DNA of 64,000 bases from Serinus canaria (taxonomy: Eukaryota > Chordata > Aves > Passeriformes > Fringillidae), in contig NC_066338.1 of the NCBI RefSeq assembly GCF_022539315.1, positions 992,001 through 1,056,000 on the forward strand, read 5' to 3'. The translations under genes were made by a program, and so were the position numbers. Shown here one piece after another: positions 23,701-33,495 of the stretch (position 1 is its first letter; every line of letters begins with the position of its first letter). The notes beneath the pieces are model-generated. The model saw nothing but the letters and a program-made list of their open reading frames with translations, did not search any database and had not been told where the DNA came from.

Positions 23701-25692
23701 CAAACTTGGGCTTGTTTGAGAGTGCCAAATACCTCCTGCAAACTGACTCCTAGAACTAGGGTTGGTGAGTTTTACAAACCTGGGAAATGGGGCAAAGATT
23801 TTGTTCCAGGGCTTGTGGCTCAGAGCAGCCTTCTGCCTCCTAAAATTCCACATGGCGCAGGATGCCTCCCAGACGCAAGCTGACACCAGTGCCAAGTAAG
23901 GCTTGTTTGAGTGTTCCAAGTACCTCCTGAAAACTGACTCCAAGAACAAGGGTTGGTGAGTCTTGTTTCTCCAGGAAAACGGGCGGAGTTGGTGTTCCAG
24001 GGCCTATGGCTCCGAGCAGCCATCTGGCTCAAAAAGTTCCGCATTGCGCTGGATGCCTCCCAGACCCAAGCTGGCAGCAGTGCCATCTTGGGCTGGTTTG
24101 AGTGTTCCAAGTACCTCCTGAAAACTGACACCTAGAACCAGGGTTGGTGCGTCTTGTTTCTCCAGGAAAACGGGCGTTGTTGGTGTTCCAGGGCCTGGTA
24201 CTCGGAGCAGCCTTCAGGCTCCTAAAATTCCGCATTTTGCAGGATGCTTCCCGGGACCAAGCTGGCACCAGTGCCAAGTCAGGTTGGTTTGAGAATGCCA
24301 AGTACCTCCTGCAAACTGACACCATGAACCAGAGTTGGTGAGTCTTGTTTCCTGGAAAAACGGGCAGCGTTGCGTTGGTGTTCCAGGGCTTGTGGCTCGG
24401 AGCAGCCTTCGGGCTCCTAATATTCTGCAGTGTGCAGGACGCCTCCCAGAGGCAAGCTGGCACCAGTGCCAACTTGGGCTGGTTTGAGAGTGCCAAGAAC
24501 CTCCTGCAATCTGACACCATGAACCAGGGCTAGTGAGCTTGGTTTCCAGGGAAAGGGGCAGCTTTGGTGATCCAGGGCTTGTGGTTCAGAGCAGCCTTCT
24601 GGCTCCTAAAATTCTGCATTGTGCAGGATGCCTCCCAGGACCAAGTTGGCAACAGTGTAATCTTGGGCTGGTTTGAGAGTGCCAAGTACCTCCTGAAAAC
24701 TGACACCTAGAACCAGAGTTGGTGAGTCTTGTTTCTTCAGGAAAACGGGCATTGTTGTTGTTCCAGGGTCTGTGTCTCTGAGCGGCCTTCTGGCTCATAA
24801 ACTTCCGCATTGTGCAGGATGATTACAAGAACCAAGCTGGTACCAGTGCCTACTTGGGCAGGTTTGAGAGTGCAAAGTACCTCCTTCAATCTGAAACCTA
24901 GAACCAGGGTTGTTGAGCTATATTTCCAGGGAAAAGGTGCAGCGTTGGTGGTTCCGGGGCCTATGGTTCGGAGCATCCTACTCTCTCCTAAAATTCCGCA
25001 TTGCACAGGATGCCTCCCAGACCCAAGCTGGCAGTAGTGCAAACTTGGGCTTGTTTGAAAGTGCCAAGTACCTCCTGCAAACTGACCCCTAGAACCAGGG
25101 TTGGTGAGTCTTGTTTCTCCAGGAAAACGGGCGGTGTTGGTTTTGTTCCAGGGCTTGTGGTTCAGAGCAGCCTTCTGGCTCAAAAAATTCCACATTGCCC
25201 AGGATGCCTCCCAGACCCAAGCTGGCACCAGTGCCCACTTGGGCTGGTTTGAGAGTGCCAAGTACCTCCTGCAATCTGAAACCTAGAACCAGGGTTGATG
25301 AGCTAGGTTTCCAGGGAAAAGTGGCAGCGTTGCTGTTTTCAGGACCTGTGGCTCGGAGCATCCTACTCTCTCCGAAAATTCCGCATTGCGCTGGATGCCT
25401 CCCAGACCCAAGCTGGCACCAGTGCCAACTTGGGCTGGTTTGAGAGTGCCAAGTACCTCCTGAAAGCTGACTCCCAGAACTAGGTTTGGTGAGTTTTAAA
25501 AACCTGGGTAATGGGGCAAAGATTTTGTTCCAGGGCTTGTGGCTCAGAGCAGCCTTCTGGCTCCTAAAATTCCGCATTGCGCAGGATGCCTCCCAGGACC
25601 AAGCTGGCACCAGTGCCAACTTGGGCTGGTTTGAGAGTGCCATGTACCCCGTGAAAACTGACACCTAGAACCAGGGTTGGTGCATCTTGTTT
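20780..25692 (+). repeat. 14-monomer higher-order repeat, period 2,682 bp (1.8 copies)
   Basis: Distinct monomer variants recur at exactly 2,682 bp: 20789/23471, 20889/23571, 21462/24144, 21663/24345, 22228/24910, 22319/25001, 22429/25111, and the ATGGGGCAAAG-type monomers near 22809/25491. Within one unit neighbouring monomers differ clearly, while the equivalent monomers of the two units are much more alike. 2,682/14 gives 191.6 bp per monomer. The correspondence fails upstream of about 20780, and the right end is cut by the gap at 25693. Related monomer blocks also occur further left at other offsets (15752 versus 21462, 5,710 bp), so the wider array is a mosaic of related higher-order units. 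Confidence 0.88.
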
Positions 25693-26192
25693 NNNNNNNN
25701 NNNNNNNNNNNNNNNNNNNNNNNNNNNNNNNNNNNNNNNNNNNNNNNNNNNNNNNNNNNNNNNNNNNNNNNNNNNNNNNNNNNNNNNNNNNNNNNNNNNN
25801 NNNNNNNNNNNNNNNNNNNNNNNNNNNNNNNNNNNNNNNNNNNNNNNNNNNNNNNNNNNNNNNNNNNNNNNNNNNNNNNNNNNNNNNNNNNNNNNNNNNN
25901 NNNNNNNNNNNNNNNNNNNNNNNNNNNNNNNNNNNNNNNNNNNNNNNNNNNNNNNNNNNNNNNNNNNNNNNNNNNNNNNNNNNNNNNNNNNNNNNNNNNN
26001 NNNNNNNNNNNNNNNNNNNNNNNNNNNNNNNNNNNNNNNNNNNNNNNNNNNNNNNNNNNNNNNNNNNNNNNNNNNNNNNNNNNNNNNNNNNNNNNNNNNN
26101 NNNNNNNNNNNNNNNNNNNNNNNNNNNNNNNNNNNNNNNNNNNNNNNNNNNNNNNNNNNNNNNNNNNNNNNNNNNNNNNNNNNNNNNNNNNN
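25693..26192. other. Assembly gap, exactly 500 N
   Basis: Exactly 500 N. The left flank is young satellite A and the right flank is the diverged variant A2, so an unknown amount of array may be missing. Confidence 1.
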
Positions 26193-27088
26193 TTTGGGCT
26201 GGTTTGACAGTACCAGGTGGCTCCTGCAATCTGCCATGAGGAATGCAGGCAGGTGAGTTTCGTTCCCCAGGAAAGAGGGCCGGTGTTTTTGTTTGAGGGC
26301 CTGTAGCCCAGAGTGGATGGCTGGCTCCTGAAATTCTGCATTGCGCTAGATGCCTCCCAGACCCAATCTGGCACCACTTTCATCTCAGGCTTGTTTGACA
26401 CAGCCAAGTGGCTCATGCAATCTGCCTTCAGGAATGTGGGCGGGTGAGTTTTGTTTCCCAGGAAAAAGAGCCGGTGTTTGTTTTTGAGGGCCTGTAGCCC
26501 AGAGTGGATGGCTGGCTCCTGAAATTCGGCATTGCGCAGGATGGGTCCCAGACCCAAGCTGTCATCACTTGCAACACAGGTTTCACAGTGTCAAGTGGCT
26601 CCTGCAATCTGCCATCAGGAATGCTGGCAGGTGAGTTTTCTTTCCCAGGGAAAAGGGCTGGCGTTGGTGATTGAAAGCCTGTTGCCCAGCATGGCTGGCT
26701 GGCTCCTGAAATTCCGCATTGTACAAGATGTTTTGCAGACCCATGTTTGCAGATGTGCCAGCTCAGTCTGGTTTGACATTGCAAAGTGGCTCCTGCAATC
26801 TGCCATCAGGAATGCAGATGGGTGAGTTTTGTTTACTGATGAAAAGGGTTGGCTGGTTGGTGCTTGGGAACTTGTGGCCCAGAGTGGCCGGCTGGCTGCT
26901 GAAATTCCTCATTGTGTCTCAGACCCAAGCTGGAACCAGTGCCTCCTCAGTCTGGTTTGACAGTGCCAGGTGGCACTTGATATCTGCCATCAGGTAGCCA
27001 GGCAGTTAAGTTCTGTTTCCTAGGATAAAAGGCTGTTGTTGGTGTTTGGGGACCTGTGGCCTGGAGTGGCTCCCTGGCTCCTGAAAGG
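26193..27088 (+). repeat. Satellite A2, diverged monomers (~4.7)
   Basis: Same layout and orientation as satellite A but with consistent differences: AGTGGCTCCTGCAATCTGCCATCAGGAATG replaces the AGTACCTCCTGCAA..GACACC region, and GCCTGTAGCCCAGAGTGG and GGCTGGCTCCTGAAATTC replace the young-array versions. Monomers are more diverged from each other than in the main array, and the one near 26910 lacks part of the GCGCAGGATGCC block. This is an older branch of the family. It is joined directly to a satellite B monomer at about 27089. Confidence 0.88.
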
Positions 27089-27089
27089 T

Positions 27090-27424
27090 AATGTATGTTT
27101 AAACTGTTGGAAAGTGGTTAGTTCCTGTCCTCTGTCAGTTTGAGAACTGCACACTCAATTCCGGTGCTGTGCGGCTTCGTTCTTCGCCTCTCGGCATCTG
27201 CCGAGCACTCCATCTCCCAGAGGGGAAGCAGCGGCTTTTTCATGAACAGAGAATTGTGCCGGTTGTGGTGCGCTCTGGAGCGCGGCTTCTGCCAAAAATG
27301 CCCTTTGACTGGCGCCTACCCTCGGTGAGATGCGTATGGCTGTCTTCTGCGTCTCTTGCTACCTACATCTTAGCGAAAAGCTTTTCCACACTTTCTCTCA
27401 AGAAGAAACTGTGCCAGCACAGCA
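27090..27424 (+). repeat. Single diverged satellite B monomer
   Basis: It carries, in order, TTGGAAAGTGGTTAGTTCCTG, AGTTTGAGAACTGCACACTC, CCGGTGCTGTGCGGCTTCGTT, GGCATCTGCCGAGC, GAAGCAGCGGCTTTTTC, ACAGAGAATTGTGCCGGTTG, TACATCTTAGCGAAAAGC and CTCAAGAAGAAACTGTGCCAGCACAG. These match satellite B piece by piece with many substitutions. It is in the same orientation as the main B array and sits immediately right of A2. It ends where unique sequence starts. Confidence 0.88.
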
Positions 27425-28158
27425 AATTGCCTCTGATTATGGCCCCATATTTTGCCTTTGCAATGTATTCCAGAAGTACTCCTCTTTCTTAAGCTGCTAC
27501 TTGTTTTCAAATTGCCGCTCTCCATGTCCCCTCCTCCCCTGTTCGTATAGACCCAGGCACATTACCTTGTAGGTTATAAATCCAAGTAATAGGAGAATCC
27601 AAGAAGAATACGCCTTGACTTTGAGAAGCAATGCCTACTGAATAGGAAAAAGATAATCCCTTCTTTGAGACCCAATATCACACATCTGTGTGCAGGGGGG
27701 GAGGTGTATCTGTGTGTGTGAATGGGAAGCGTACTCACCCACAAACCAGAGGCAATATTTAGTAACCAACATATCGTAAGGGTGGATGCATATCATTTCC
27801 TGCTCTTTATTGATCTTTTTTTTTTAAAGTTCATTTCTTTTTACAGATTTTCTAGTGAGCTGAAAAATTCTTTTGTGTTTGTGTGAGACTAGAAATCTCC
27901 ATAAAGCTTACTGTTGAGGAGAATCCTTTGGGCTAGATGATGACTATTTAGAAGATGATCTTTTCATCTGCATCAATCGTTTCCTTGTTTTGGAAATACT
28001 TCTGGTTTTCAAAGTAGCAATTTTGAAGATGTATTTTTCAAAGGTGAAAAAAATTGAGATCATAATTAGTATCACAGAAATAAAAAAAAAATTGCATAAA
28101 AACATCCATTGCATCATTTCAATGTTGTATTTTCAAAAGCTAACTCTAAATTTCATGT
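27425..28158. other. Unique AT-rich DNA, no gene seen
   Basis: Non-repetitive on inspection. It has a T-run near 27818-27826 and no open frame, splice-like structure or RNA gene that I can support. Confidence 0.6.
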
Positions 28159-28381
28159 TAGGGAAGGAAGGAAGGAGGAAGAAGGAAGGAAGGAAGGAAG
28201 GAGAAGGAAGGAAGGAAGGAAGGAAGGAAGGAAGGAAGGAAGGAAGAAGAAGGGAAGAGGCAGGAAGAAAGAAGAACCGAAAGAAGAAGAAGAACGAAAG
28301 AAGAAGAAAGAAAGAAGAAAGAAGAGAAAGAAAAAAGAAAGAAAGAAAAGAAAAAGAAAGAAGAAAGACAGAAAGAAGAAA

Positions 28382-28414
<33 letters not shown>

Positions 28415-28502
28415 AGAAGAAATAAAGAAAGAAAGAAAGAAGAAAGAAAGAAAGAGAAGGAAAAGCAAGAAAAAAGAAAGAGAGAAAAAGAAAGAGAGAA
28501 AA
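28159..28502 (+). repeat. Polypurine tract, (GGAA)n grading into (GAAA)n
   Basis: About 340 bp almost entirely of A and G on the plus strand. It starts as GGAAGGAA repeats (28161-28250) and becomes GAAA/GAAGAA repeats, with only a handful of C or T interruptions. The apparent Lys/Arg/Glu-rich and Phe/Ser/Leu-rich frames on the two strands are low-complexity artefacts. Confidence 0.97.
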
Positions 28503-28710
28503 CGAAATTCACAAATGTCAGAAACATTAAAAAGTATAAAATATTTGTGTGGATGTTACTGAAGTGCCGAGACTGTTCCTACATATAAGAATGCTAAAAG
28601 GAACTTCTATGTGAGACCAAAACAGTTGAACTGGATGGCAGTTTCTCAGAATCAATAGTCTGTTTTCTTATCTTCAGCTAGTTACTGCTATTGCACAGAA
28701 TGAATATTAC

Positions 28711-29075
28711 CACAGAATATTAGAATGGTTTGGATTGGAAGGGACCTCAAAGTTCACTGAAATTCACCTCCCATGTCATTGGACACCTTCCACTAGACCA
28801 CCTTAAACTTATTCAAGTTGGCCTTGAACACTTCCAGGAATGGGTTGCCCACAACAATTTCCAGTGTCTCACCAGCTTCCTGGCAAGGAATTTCTTCCCA
28901 ATACCCAAAAGAAACATATACTCTTCAGGTTTTAAAGCCATCCACATTTTCCTATTGCTCCATGCGCTTGTGTAGCTCATCTGACTCCTTCTGCTAGGCT
29001 GACTTCAGATACTGGAGGACAGCTCAAACATTTGTTCAGAGTCTGCTCTTCTCCAGGCTGAGAAGATGCCAGGAG
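28711..29075 (-). mobile_element. CR1 LINE 3'-end fragment
   Basis: The plus strand reads ATTAGAATGGTTTGGATTGG, AAGGGACCT, ACACCTTCCACTAGACC, TTCCAGGAATGGG and TTGCTCCATGCGC, then TGCTCTTCTCCAGGCTGA. This is the reverse complement of the well-known avian CR1 3' region, whose sense strand ends in AAGGTCCCTTCCAACC..ATTCTATGATTCT. Divergence is substantial, so it is an old copy. It is 5' truncated, as is usual for CR1, and has no coding capacity. The right edge is approximate. Confidence 0.85.
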
Positions 29076-29121
29076 GAATATAGCTTGATGACAGACTCCC
29101 TGAGCTACACTGGGGACTCAG

Positions 29122-29695
29122 ACCAGTGCTTAGTCAGGCTGGTTTGACAGTGCTAAATATCTCCTGCAAACTGACACCAAGAACCTGGGCTGGTGAGCAT
29201 TGTTTACCTGGGAAAAGGGCCGGCGTTTGTTTGGGGGGCCTTTGGCCCGGATTGGCCAGCTGGCTCCTGAAATTCGGCATTGCGCAGGATGCCTCCCGAA
29301 GCCAAGCTGGCACGAGCGCCAAGTTAGGGTGCTTTAACAGTGCCAAGTACCTCCTGCAAACTGACACCAAGAACCTGGGCTGGTGAGTATTGTTTGGCAG
29401 GGAAAAGGGCCAGTGTTGGTGTTCAGGGGCCTGTGGCACGGAGTGGCCAGCTGGCTCCTGAAATTCGGATTTGCACAGGATGCCTCCGAGAACCAAGCTG
29501 GCCCAGCCCCAAGTCAAGCTGGTTTGCCAGTGCTAAGTACCTCCTGCAAACTGGCATCGAGGGCCTGGGCTGGTGAGTATTGTTTACCTGGGAAAAAGGA
29601 CGGCATTTGTGTGAGGGTGTCTGTGGGCTGGAGAGCCCGGCTGGGTCCTGAAATTCAACTTTGAGCTGGATGCCTCCCAGACAAAAGATGGCAGC
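29122..29695 (+). repeat. Satellite A3, left part (~3 monomers)
   Basis: Same monomer plan and orientation as satellite A, with variant-specific pieces: GACACCAAGAACCTGGGCTGG, TGAGTATTGTTTACCTGGGAAA, GGCCGGCGTTTG, GGCCAGCTGGCTCCTGAAATTCGGCATTGCG. The block is interrupted at 29696 by an LTR and resumes at 30084 in the same monomer phase. Confidence 0.9.
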
Positions 29696-30077
29696 TGTCA
29701 CCGACATGTTTTATGAAAAATCCTTTAATTAGGATTTTTCCCCTCCTGAGAGCTGAGAGGCCTCAGGAACAAATGTAAACAATTCTTATCTGCTGCTGTG
29801 TAATGCAACAGAGGAAATCTGTGATTGGCCCCGTCAGACTGTTTGCAACTAAGAGCCTATCACAGTTCACCTGTCCAGCTGGTCTCGGTCTGAGAAGACT
29901 TGTTTTGACATTCTATTCTATTCTTAGCATAGCTTTGTAGTGAAATCCTTCTCTCTATTCTTTTAGTATAGTTTTTGTATATTATATATCATATAATAAT
30001 AAATCAAGCCTTCTGATACATGGAGTCAACCTTCTCGTCTCTTCCCTCATCATGGGACCGCTGTGAACGGGGTAACA
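29696..30077 (+). mobile_element. Solo LTR with 6-bp target duplication, inserted in satellite A3
   Basis: 382 bp starting TGTCACCGACATG and ending GGGGTAACA (TG...CA). It is flanked by GGCAGC (29690-29695) and GGTAGC (30078-30083), a 6-bp target duplication with one change. Removing the LTR and one copy restores a normal satellite monomer (ATGGCAGCAATGCCAAGTCAGG). An AATAAA lies near 29998 in an AT-rich stretch followed by AAGCCTTCTG, so the LTR reads on the plus strand. A 6-bp duplication is typical of class II (alpha/beta) retroviruses. Close relatives are at 48251 and 52383. Confidence 0.9.
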
Positions 30078-30083
30078 GGTAGC

Positions 30084-31287
30084 AATGCCAAGTCAGGCTG
30101 GTTTGACAGTGCCAGGTACCTCCGGGAAACTGTCACCCGGAAATTGGGCTGGTTATTTTTGTTTGGCAGGAAAAAGGGTCGTCGTTGATGTTCTTAGGTC
30201 TATGGGCCGGAGAGGCTGGCTGGCTCCTGAAATTCAGCATTGAGCAGGATATTCAGAGCCAGCTAGCACCAGAGCCAAGTCAGGCTGCTTTGACAGTTCC
30301 AAATACCTGCTGCAAACTGACACCAAGAACCCGGGCTGGTGAGTATTGTTTACCTGGGAAAATGTCCGGCGTTTGTATTCCGGGAACAATGGCCAGGAGT
30401 GGCCAGCTGGCTCCTGAAATTCGGCATTGTGCCGGATGCCTCCAATAGTCAAGCTGGCACCAGCGCCAACTCAGGCTGTTTTGACAGTGCCAAGAACCTC
30501 CTGCAAACTAACACCACGAACCTGGGCTGGTGAGTATTGTTTACCTGGGAAAAGCGATGGCATTGGTGTTTGGAGGCCTGTAGGCTGGAGTTGCCGGCTG
30601 GATCCTGAAATTCGGCATTGCGCAGGATGGCTCCTGAAGGCAAGCTGGCACTGGCACCAAGTCAGGTTGGTTTGACAGTGCCAAGTACCTCCTGCAGACT
30701 GACACCAAGAACCTGGGCTGGTGAGCATTGTTTACCTGGGAAAAAGGGCCGGCGTTTGTTTTGGGGGAGCCTTTAGCCTGGATTGGCCAGCTGGCTCCTG
30801 AAATTCGGCATTGCGCAGGATGCCTCCCAGAGTCAAGCTGGCCCCAGCGCCAAGTAATCCTGGTTTGACTGTTCCAAGTACCACCTGCAAACTGACACCA
30901 AGAACCTGGGCTGGTGAGTATTGTTTACCTGGTAAAAGGTCCGGCGTTCGTGTTCAGGGGTCTGTGGTGCAGAGTGGCTGTCTTGGCACCTCAATTTTGG
31001 CATTGCGCAGGATGCCTCCCAGAGCCAAGCTGGCATTAGTGCCGTGTCAGGCTGGTTTGACAATGCTAAGTACCTCCTGCAAACAGACGCTAAGAACCTG
31101 GGCTGGTGAGTATTGTTTACCTGGGAAAATGTCCGGCGTTTGTGTTGCTCGACAAATGTCCCGGCGTGGTTGTCAGGCTCTTGAAATTCGGCATTGCACA
31201 GGATGCCTCCCAGAGTCAAGCTGGCACCAGCGCCAACTCAGGGTGTTTTGACAGTGCCAAGTACCTCCTGCAAACTGACACCAAGAA
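30084..31287 (+). repeat. Satellite A3, middle part (~6 monomers)
   Basis: Continuation of A3 after the solo LTR. Monomers are at ~190-bp spacing, each with CAGGCTG(G/C)TTTGACAGT, GACACCAAGAACCTGGGCTGG and GAGTATTGTTTACCTGG. The last monomer breaks after ACACCAAGAACC, where retroviral sequence begins. The array resumes at about 42285 roughly 30 bp further along the monomer, so the retroviral block interrupts one array. Confidence 0.9.
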
Positions 31288-31308
31288 CCAGGTGATGCTT
31301 TCACCTGG
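31288..31308. repeat. 8-5-8 inverted repeat at the satellite/retrovirus junction
   Basis: CCAGGTGA (31288-31295), a 5-nt loop, then TCACCTGG (31301-31308): perfect arms sitting exactly where satellite A3 turns into retroviral pol. The left arm is partly satellite (AAGAACC..) and the right arm is in the retroviral side. Confidence 0.8.
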
Positions 31309-32075
31309 GTGGTCCTCCATTCCTCCAGCTCCTTGGCCAACTGATTGCCAAAGATTTTGGGGCTGTGTCTGAATCCCTGGGGTAAATGGGTCCATGTCAG
31401 CTGCTTCTTCTGTCCTGTGTTAGGGTCTTCCCATTCAAAGGCAAAATACTTCATGCTTTCCGCAGACAGTGGGATGCAGAAGAAGGCATCTTTCAAATCA
31501 ATCACAGTAAACCATTTAAAGCATTCTGACACAGATGTTAACAAAGTATAAGGATTAGCAACCACTGGGTGGATGTCCTTAACTATTTCATTAATTGCCC
31601 TTAAATCCTGTACTAGCCTGTACTTACCATTTGGCTTACGCACCGGGAATATAGGGGTATTGTATTTCGATTCACATTCTTGTAATAACCCTAAAATAAT
31701 AAATTGAGCTATTGTGGGAGCCACCCCCTGCTTTGCCTCTGTCCTAATGGGATATTGTTTAGTTCTAACTGGTTGTGCCCCTTCTTTTAATTCCACCACT
31801 ACGAGTTGGGCTGCTTTGGACTTCCCTGGTACTCCTGTTTCCCATACCCAAGGGACTACTGCTTGTTCTACTTCGGGCAGGATTGGCACTGGATCAGCTT
31901 CTTTTAATATGAAAATTTTTCCAATTTCTTCATGTGGAATTTCCAATTTAGCTCTCCCATCTTTGAAAATAATTTTTGCATTGAGTAGGGATAATAAGTC
32001 CCGACCAAATAACGGTTTTGGACAATTTGGCATATATAAAAATTGATGATCCAGTTCCTTCCCACCAAACCTCAA
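31309..32075 (-). pseudogene. pol: Gamma-like pol: protease end and N-terminal reverse transcriptase (truncated)
   Basis: An open frame of about 255 codons before the junction. It starts in the C-terminal part of protease (CPKPLFGRDLLS), then an acidic linker, then RT fingers and palm: PIRTEAKQGVAPTI, KYNTPIFPVRKPNGKYRLVQ, the DLKDAFFCIPL motif with the first catalytic Asp, and LPQGFRHSPKIFG. The protein would be cut before the YxDD catalytic motif, so it cannot be active. The frame reads on for about 45 codons into satellite A3 (to 31173), making a chimeric reading frame with no expected function. A retroviral RT assignment is secure; the gamma class is inferred from motif style. Confidence 0.87.
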
Positions 32076-32079
32076 CTGA

Positions 32080-32235
32080 GGGGCTTCAGAAAGGGTCTCT
32101 CCTCAAGTTGTCCCATAGCTCCGACCACTTGTATGGTAGTGTCACTAATTGGTCCTAGACGTTTATTTAATACTGAATAGGTAGCCCCTGTATCTACCAT
32201 AAACTCCTGTTCTGTACCTCCCTATCTCTATCCTT
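32080..32235 (-). pseudogene. pro: Gamma-like protease fragment
   Basis: Minus-strand translation around 32190-32215 gives the aspartic protease signature VDTGAT in the context QEFMVDTGATYSVLN, followed by GPISDTTIQVVGA. The catalytic Asp-Thr-Gly is intact. The frame differs from that of the following RT, with a break near 32076-32095, so the original protease-RT fusion is disrupted. It lies between gag and RT, as expected. Confidence 0.78.
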
Positions 32236-32255
32236 ACCTTGAGGTCCCGGTCTAG

Positions 32256-33161
32256 TCAGCTCTGGTTCTGATAATTTCCCAGTATCATCGCCTGAGCTTG
32301 GGCGACATCTGCTGGCACCATTGGGTAAGTTATCATAAGGCTCCCGATCCCGCTCCCGTTTCCGCCTCCCCCCATATTGGTCCCTGCATTCAGAAAGAAT
32401 CCCCTGTCTCTGCCAAAACCACCACGTCCACGTCCTCTGCTTCCCCATCCTCTGCCCCTTTGTCCTCCAGCCTGCTGCTGCATTACTGCCAAAATATTGG
32501 CTTGTTGTCGCTTTGCTGTCTCTTTTTCCCTATTATTATACACCTTCCATGCAGTCTCTAAAAGTTTTTCTAGCCTCCGGGTTTCCTCACCCTCCAGCTT
32601 CTGCAATTTCCTCCGAATATCATCCTGTGACTGACCCATAAACAACAAGGCTATCTGTAACTGCCCTTCTTCCTTTTCAACATCCAGACTAGTATATTTC
32701 CTTGCCGCTTCCTTCAGCCTTTCCAAAAATGCCGACGGGGATTCACTCTTTTCTTGTTTTACCGCATACAGCTTAGACCAATTTAATGTTTTAGGCATTC
32801 CTGTTCTTACTCCCTCTAACAACAGTTCCTGGAACTTTTTCAATCTCCGATGCCCCTCAATACTATTCGGATCCCACCCCGGGTCATCGGTAGGCACGAT
32901 TTCTCCCACCATAACTCCTGTCAGCCTCTGTGCCCGTATATCCTCCCTAGCCCTTTCCTTAGCAGCGCGCATTACCATATCCTTTTCAGTTGAATCCATC
33001 AGAGTATCTAACAACACCTGCAAATCATTCCAATCAGGATTTTGTGTTTTAATAACCATTTTAACCACCCGCGCAGTTCTCTCTGGATCCTCCCGGTAGC
33101 TTCCCGCTGACTGTTTCCAAATCACTAAATCACTTGGGGAGAAAGGTACCTTTATTACCAC
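32256..33161 (-). pseudogene. gag: Gamma-like gag: capsid and nucleocapsid region
   Basis: A 301-codon open frame ending in TGA at 32256. The N-terminal part (VPFSPSDLVIWKQSAGSY) leads into a long helical capsid domain, with ESPSAFLERLKEAARKYT as the major-homology-like stretch and KLQKLEGEETRRLEKLLE near the C-terminus. These are characteristic of the gammaretroviral p30 capsid. Downstream is a Gly/Arg-rich tail (RGRGWGSRGRGRGGFGRDRG). I see no intact CX2CX4HX4C zinc knuckle, so the nucleocapsid is degraded or frameshifted. Capsid self-assembles into the viral core in the living relatives; here gag is split over at least three frames. Confidence 0.85.
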
Positions 33162-33164
33162 CCG

Positions 33165-33483
33165 CTCCCCTTGGGTCCTACTGCCTCTCTCAGCGGAGCA
33201 ATCATGTGTGGTTCCCCCTGATTTCGTCTCCCCTGTCGCGTGCGAGCCGCAAGTGGAGTTCTTTGAACACTAAGGGAACTACCGGGGGAAGGGGTTTGGG
33301 GACGAAGGGTAACCTTTGCCCGTGAGACTCCTGGGGTCTCCAAAGATTCGGTATCATCACCCCCTCAACCTCATCATCCCCATCATCCTCTTCCAAATCC
33401 TCATATTCTTTCTTACTTATCTCTATCCGTTCCCTTTTCTCTGGTTCTAAAGGTGGAGCGGAAGCAGCAATACACAGTGACAA
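33165..33483 (-). pseudogene. gag: Gamma-like gag: proline-rich linker between matrix and capsid
   Basis: Two overlapping frames carry an acidic stretch (KKEYEDLEEDDGDDE near 33400) and a Pro-rich stretch (FVPKPLPPVVPLVF near 33290). The composition and position fit the p12-like spacer of gammaretroviral gag. Frame changes on both sides (near 33165 and 33490) show indels. SAPPLEPEK could be a weak late-domain-like motif; this is only suggestive. Confidence 0.6.
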
Positions 33484-33495
33484 ATCCTTCTCCTC

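Larger units (their letters stand above)
10615..25692 (+). repeat. Satellite A main array (~79 monomers of ~191 bp)
   Basis: The recurring pieces, in order, are GCAGGATGCCTCCCAG, AAGCTGGCACCAGTGCCAA, CTTGGGCTGGTTTGAGAG, TGCCAAGTACCTCCTGCAA, a variable linker (GGTTGGTGAGT..TTTCCAGGGAAA), CCAGGGCTTGTGGCTC and AGCAGCCTTCTGGCTCCTAAAATTC. Successive copies are usually 190-191 bp apart; a variant with a roughly 10-bp insertion in the linker (GCGTTGCGTTGGTGTTCC) gives about 201 bp. The left end abuts a broken satellite B monomer and the right end runs into an N gap. Unit length is close to the 191-bp satellite reported for zebra finch centromeres (Tgut191A), but I cannot test homology here. Monomers fall into recognisable types that recur in blocks. 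No gene is embedded. Confidence 0.95.

Noticed and set aside
1..25692. Hundreds of 60-230 codon open frames in satellite A on both strands
   Set aside because: They repeat with the monomer and appear in all frames. A 191-bp period is not a multiple of three, and the sequence is simply poor in stops. No codon-level constraint is visible.
27990..28588. Lys/Arg/Glu-rich and Phe/Ser/Leu-rich frames of up to 190 codons
   Set aside because: Translation of the purine tract and its complement; low complexity with no family match.
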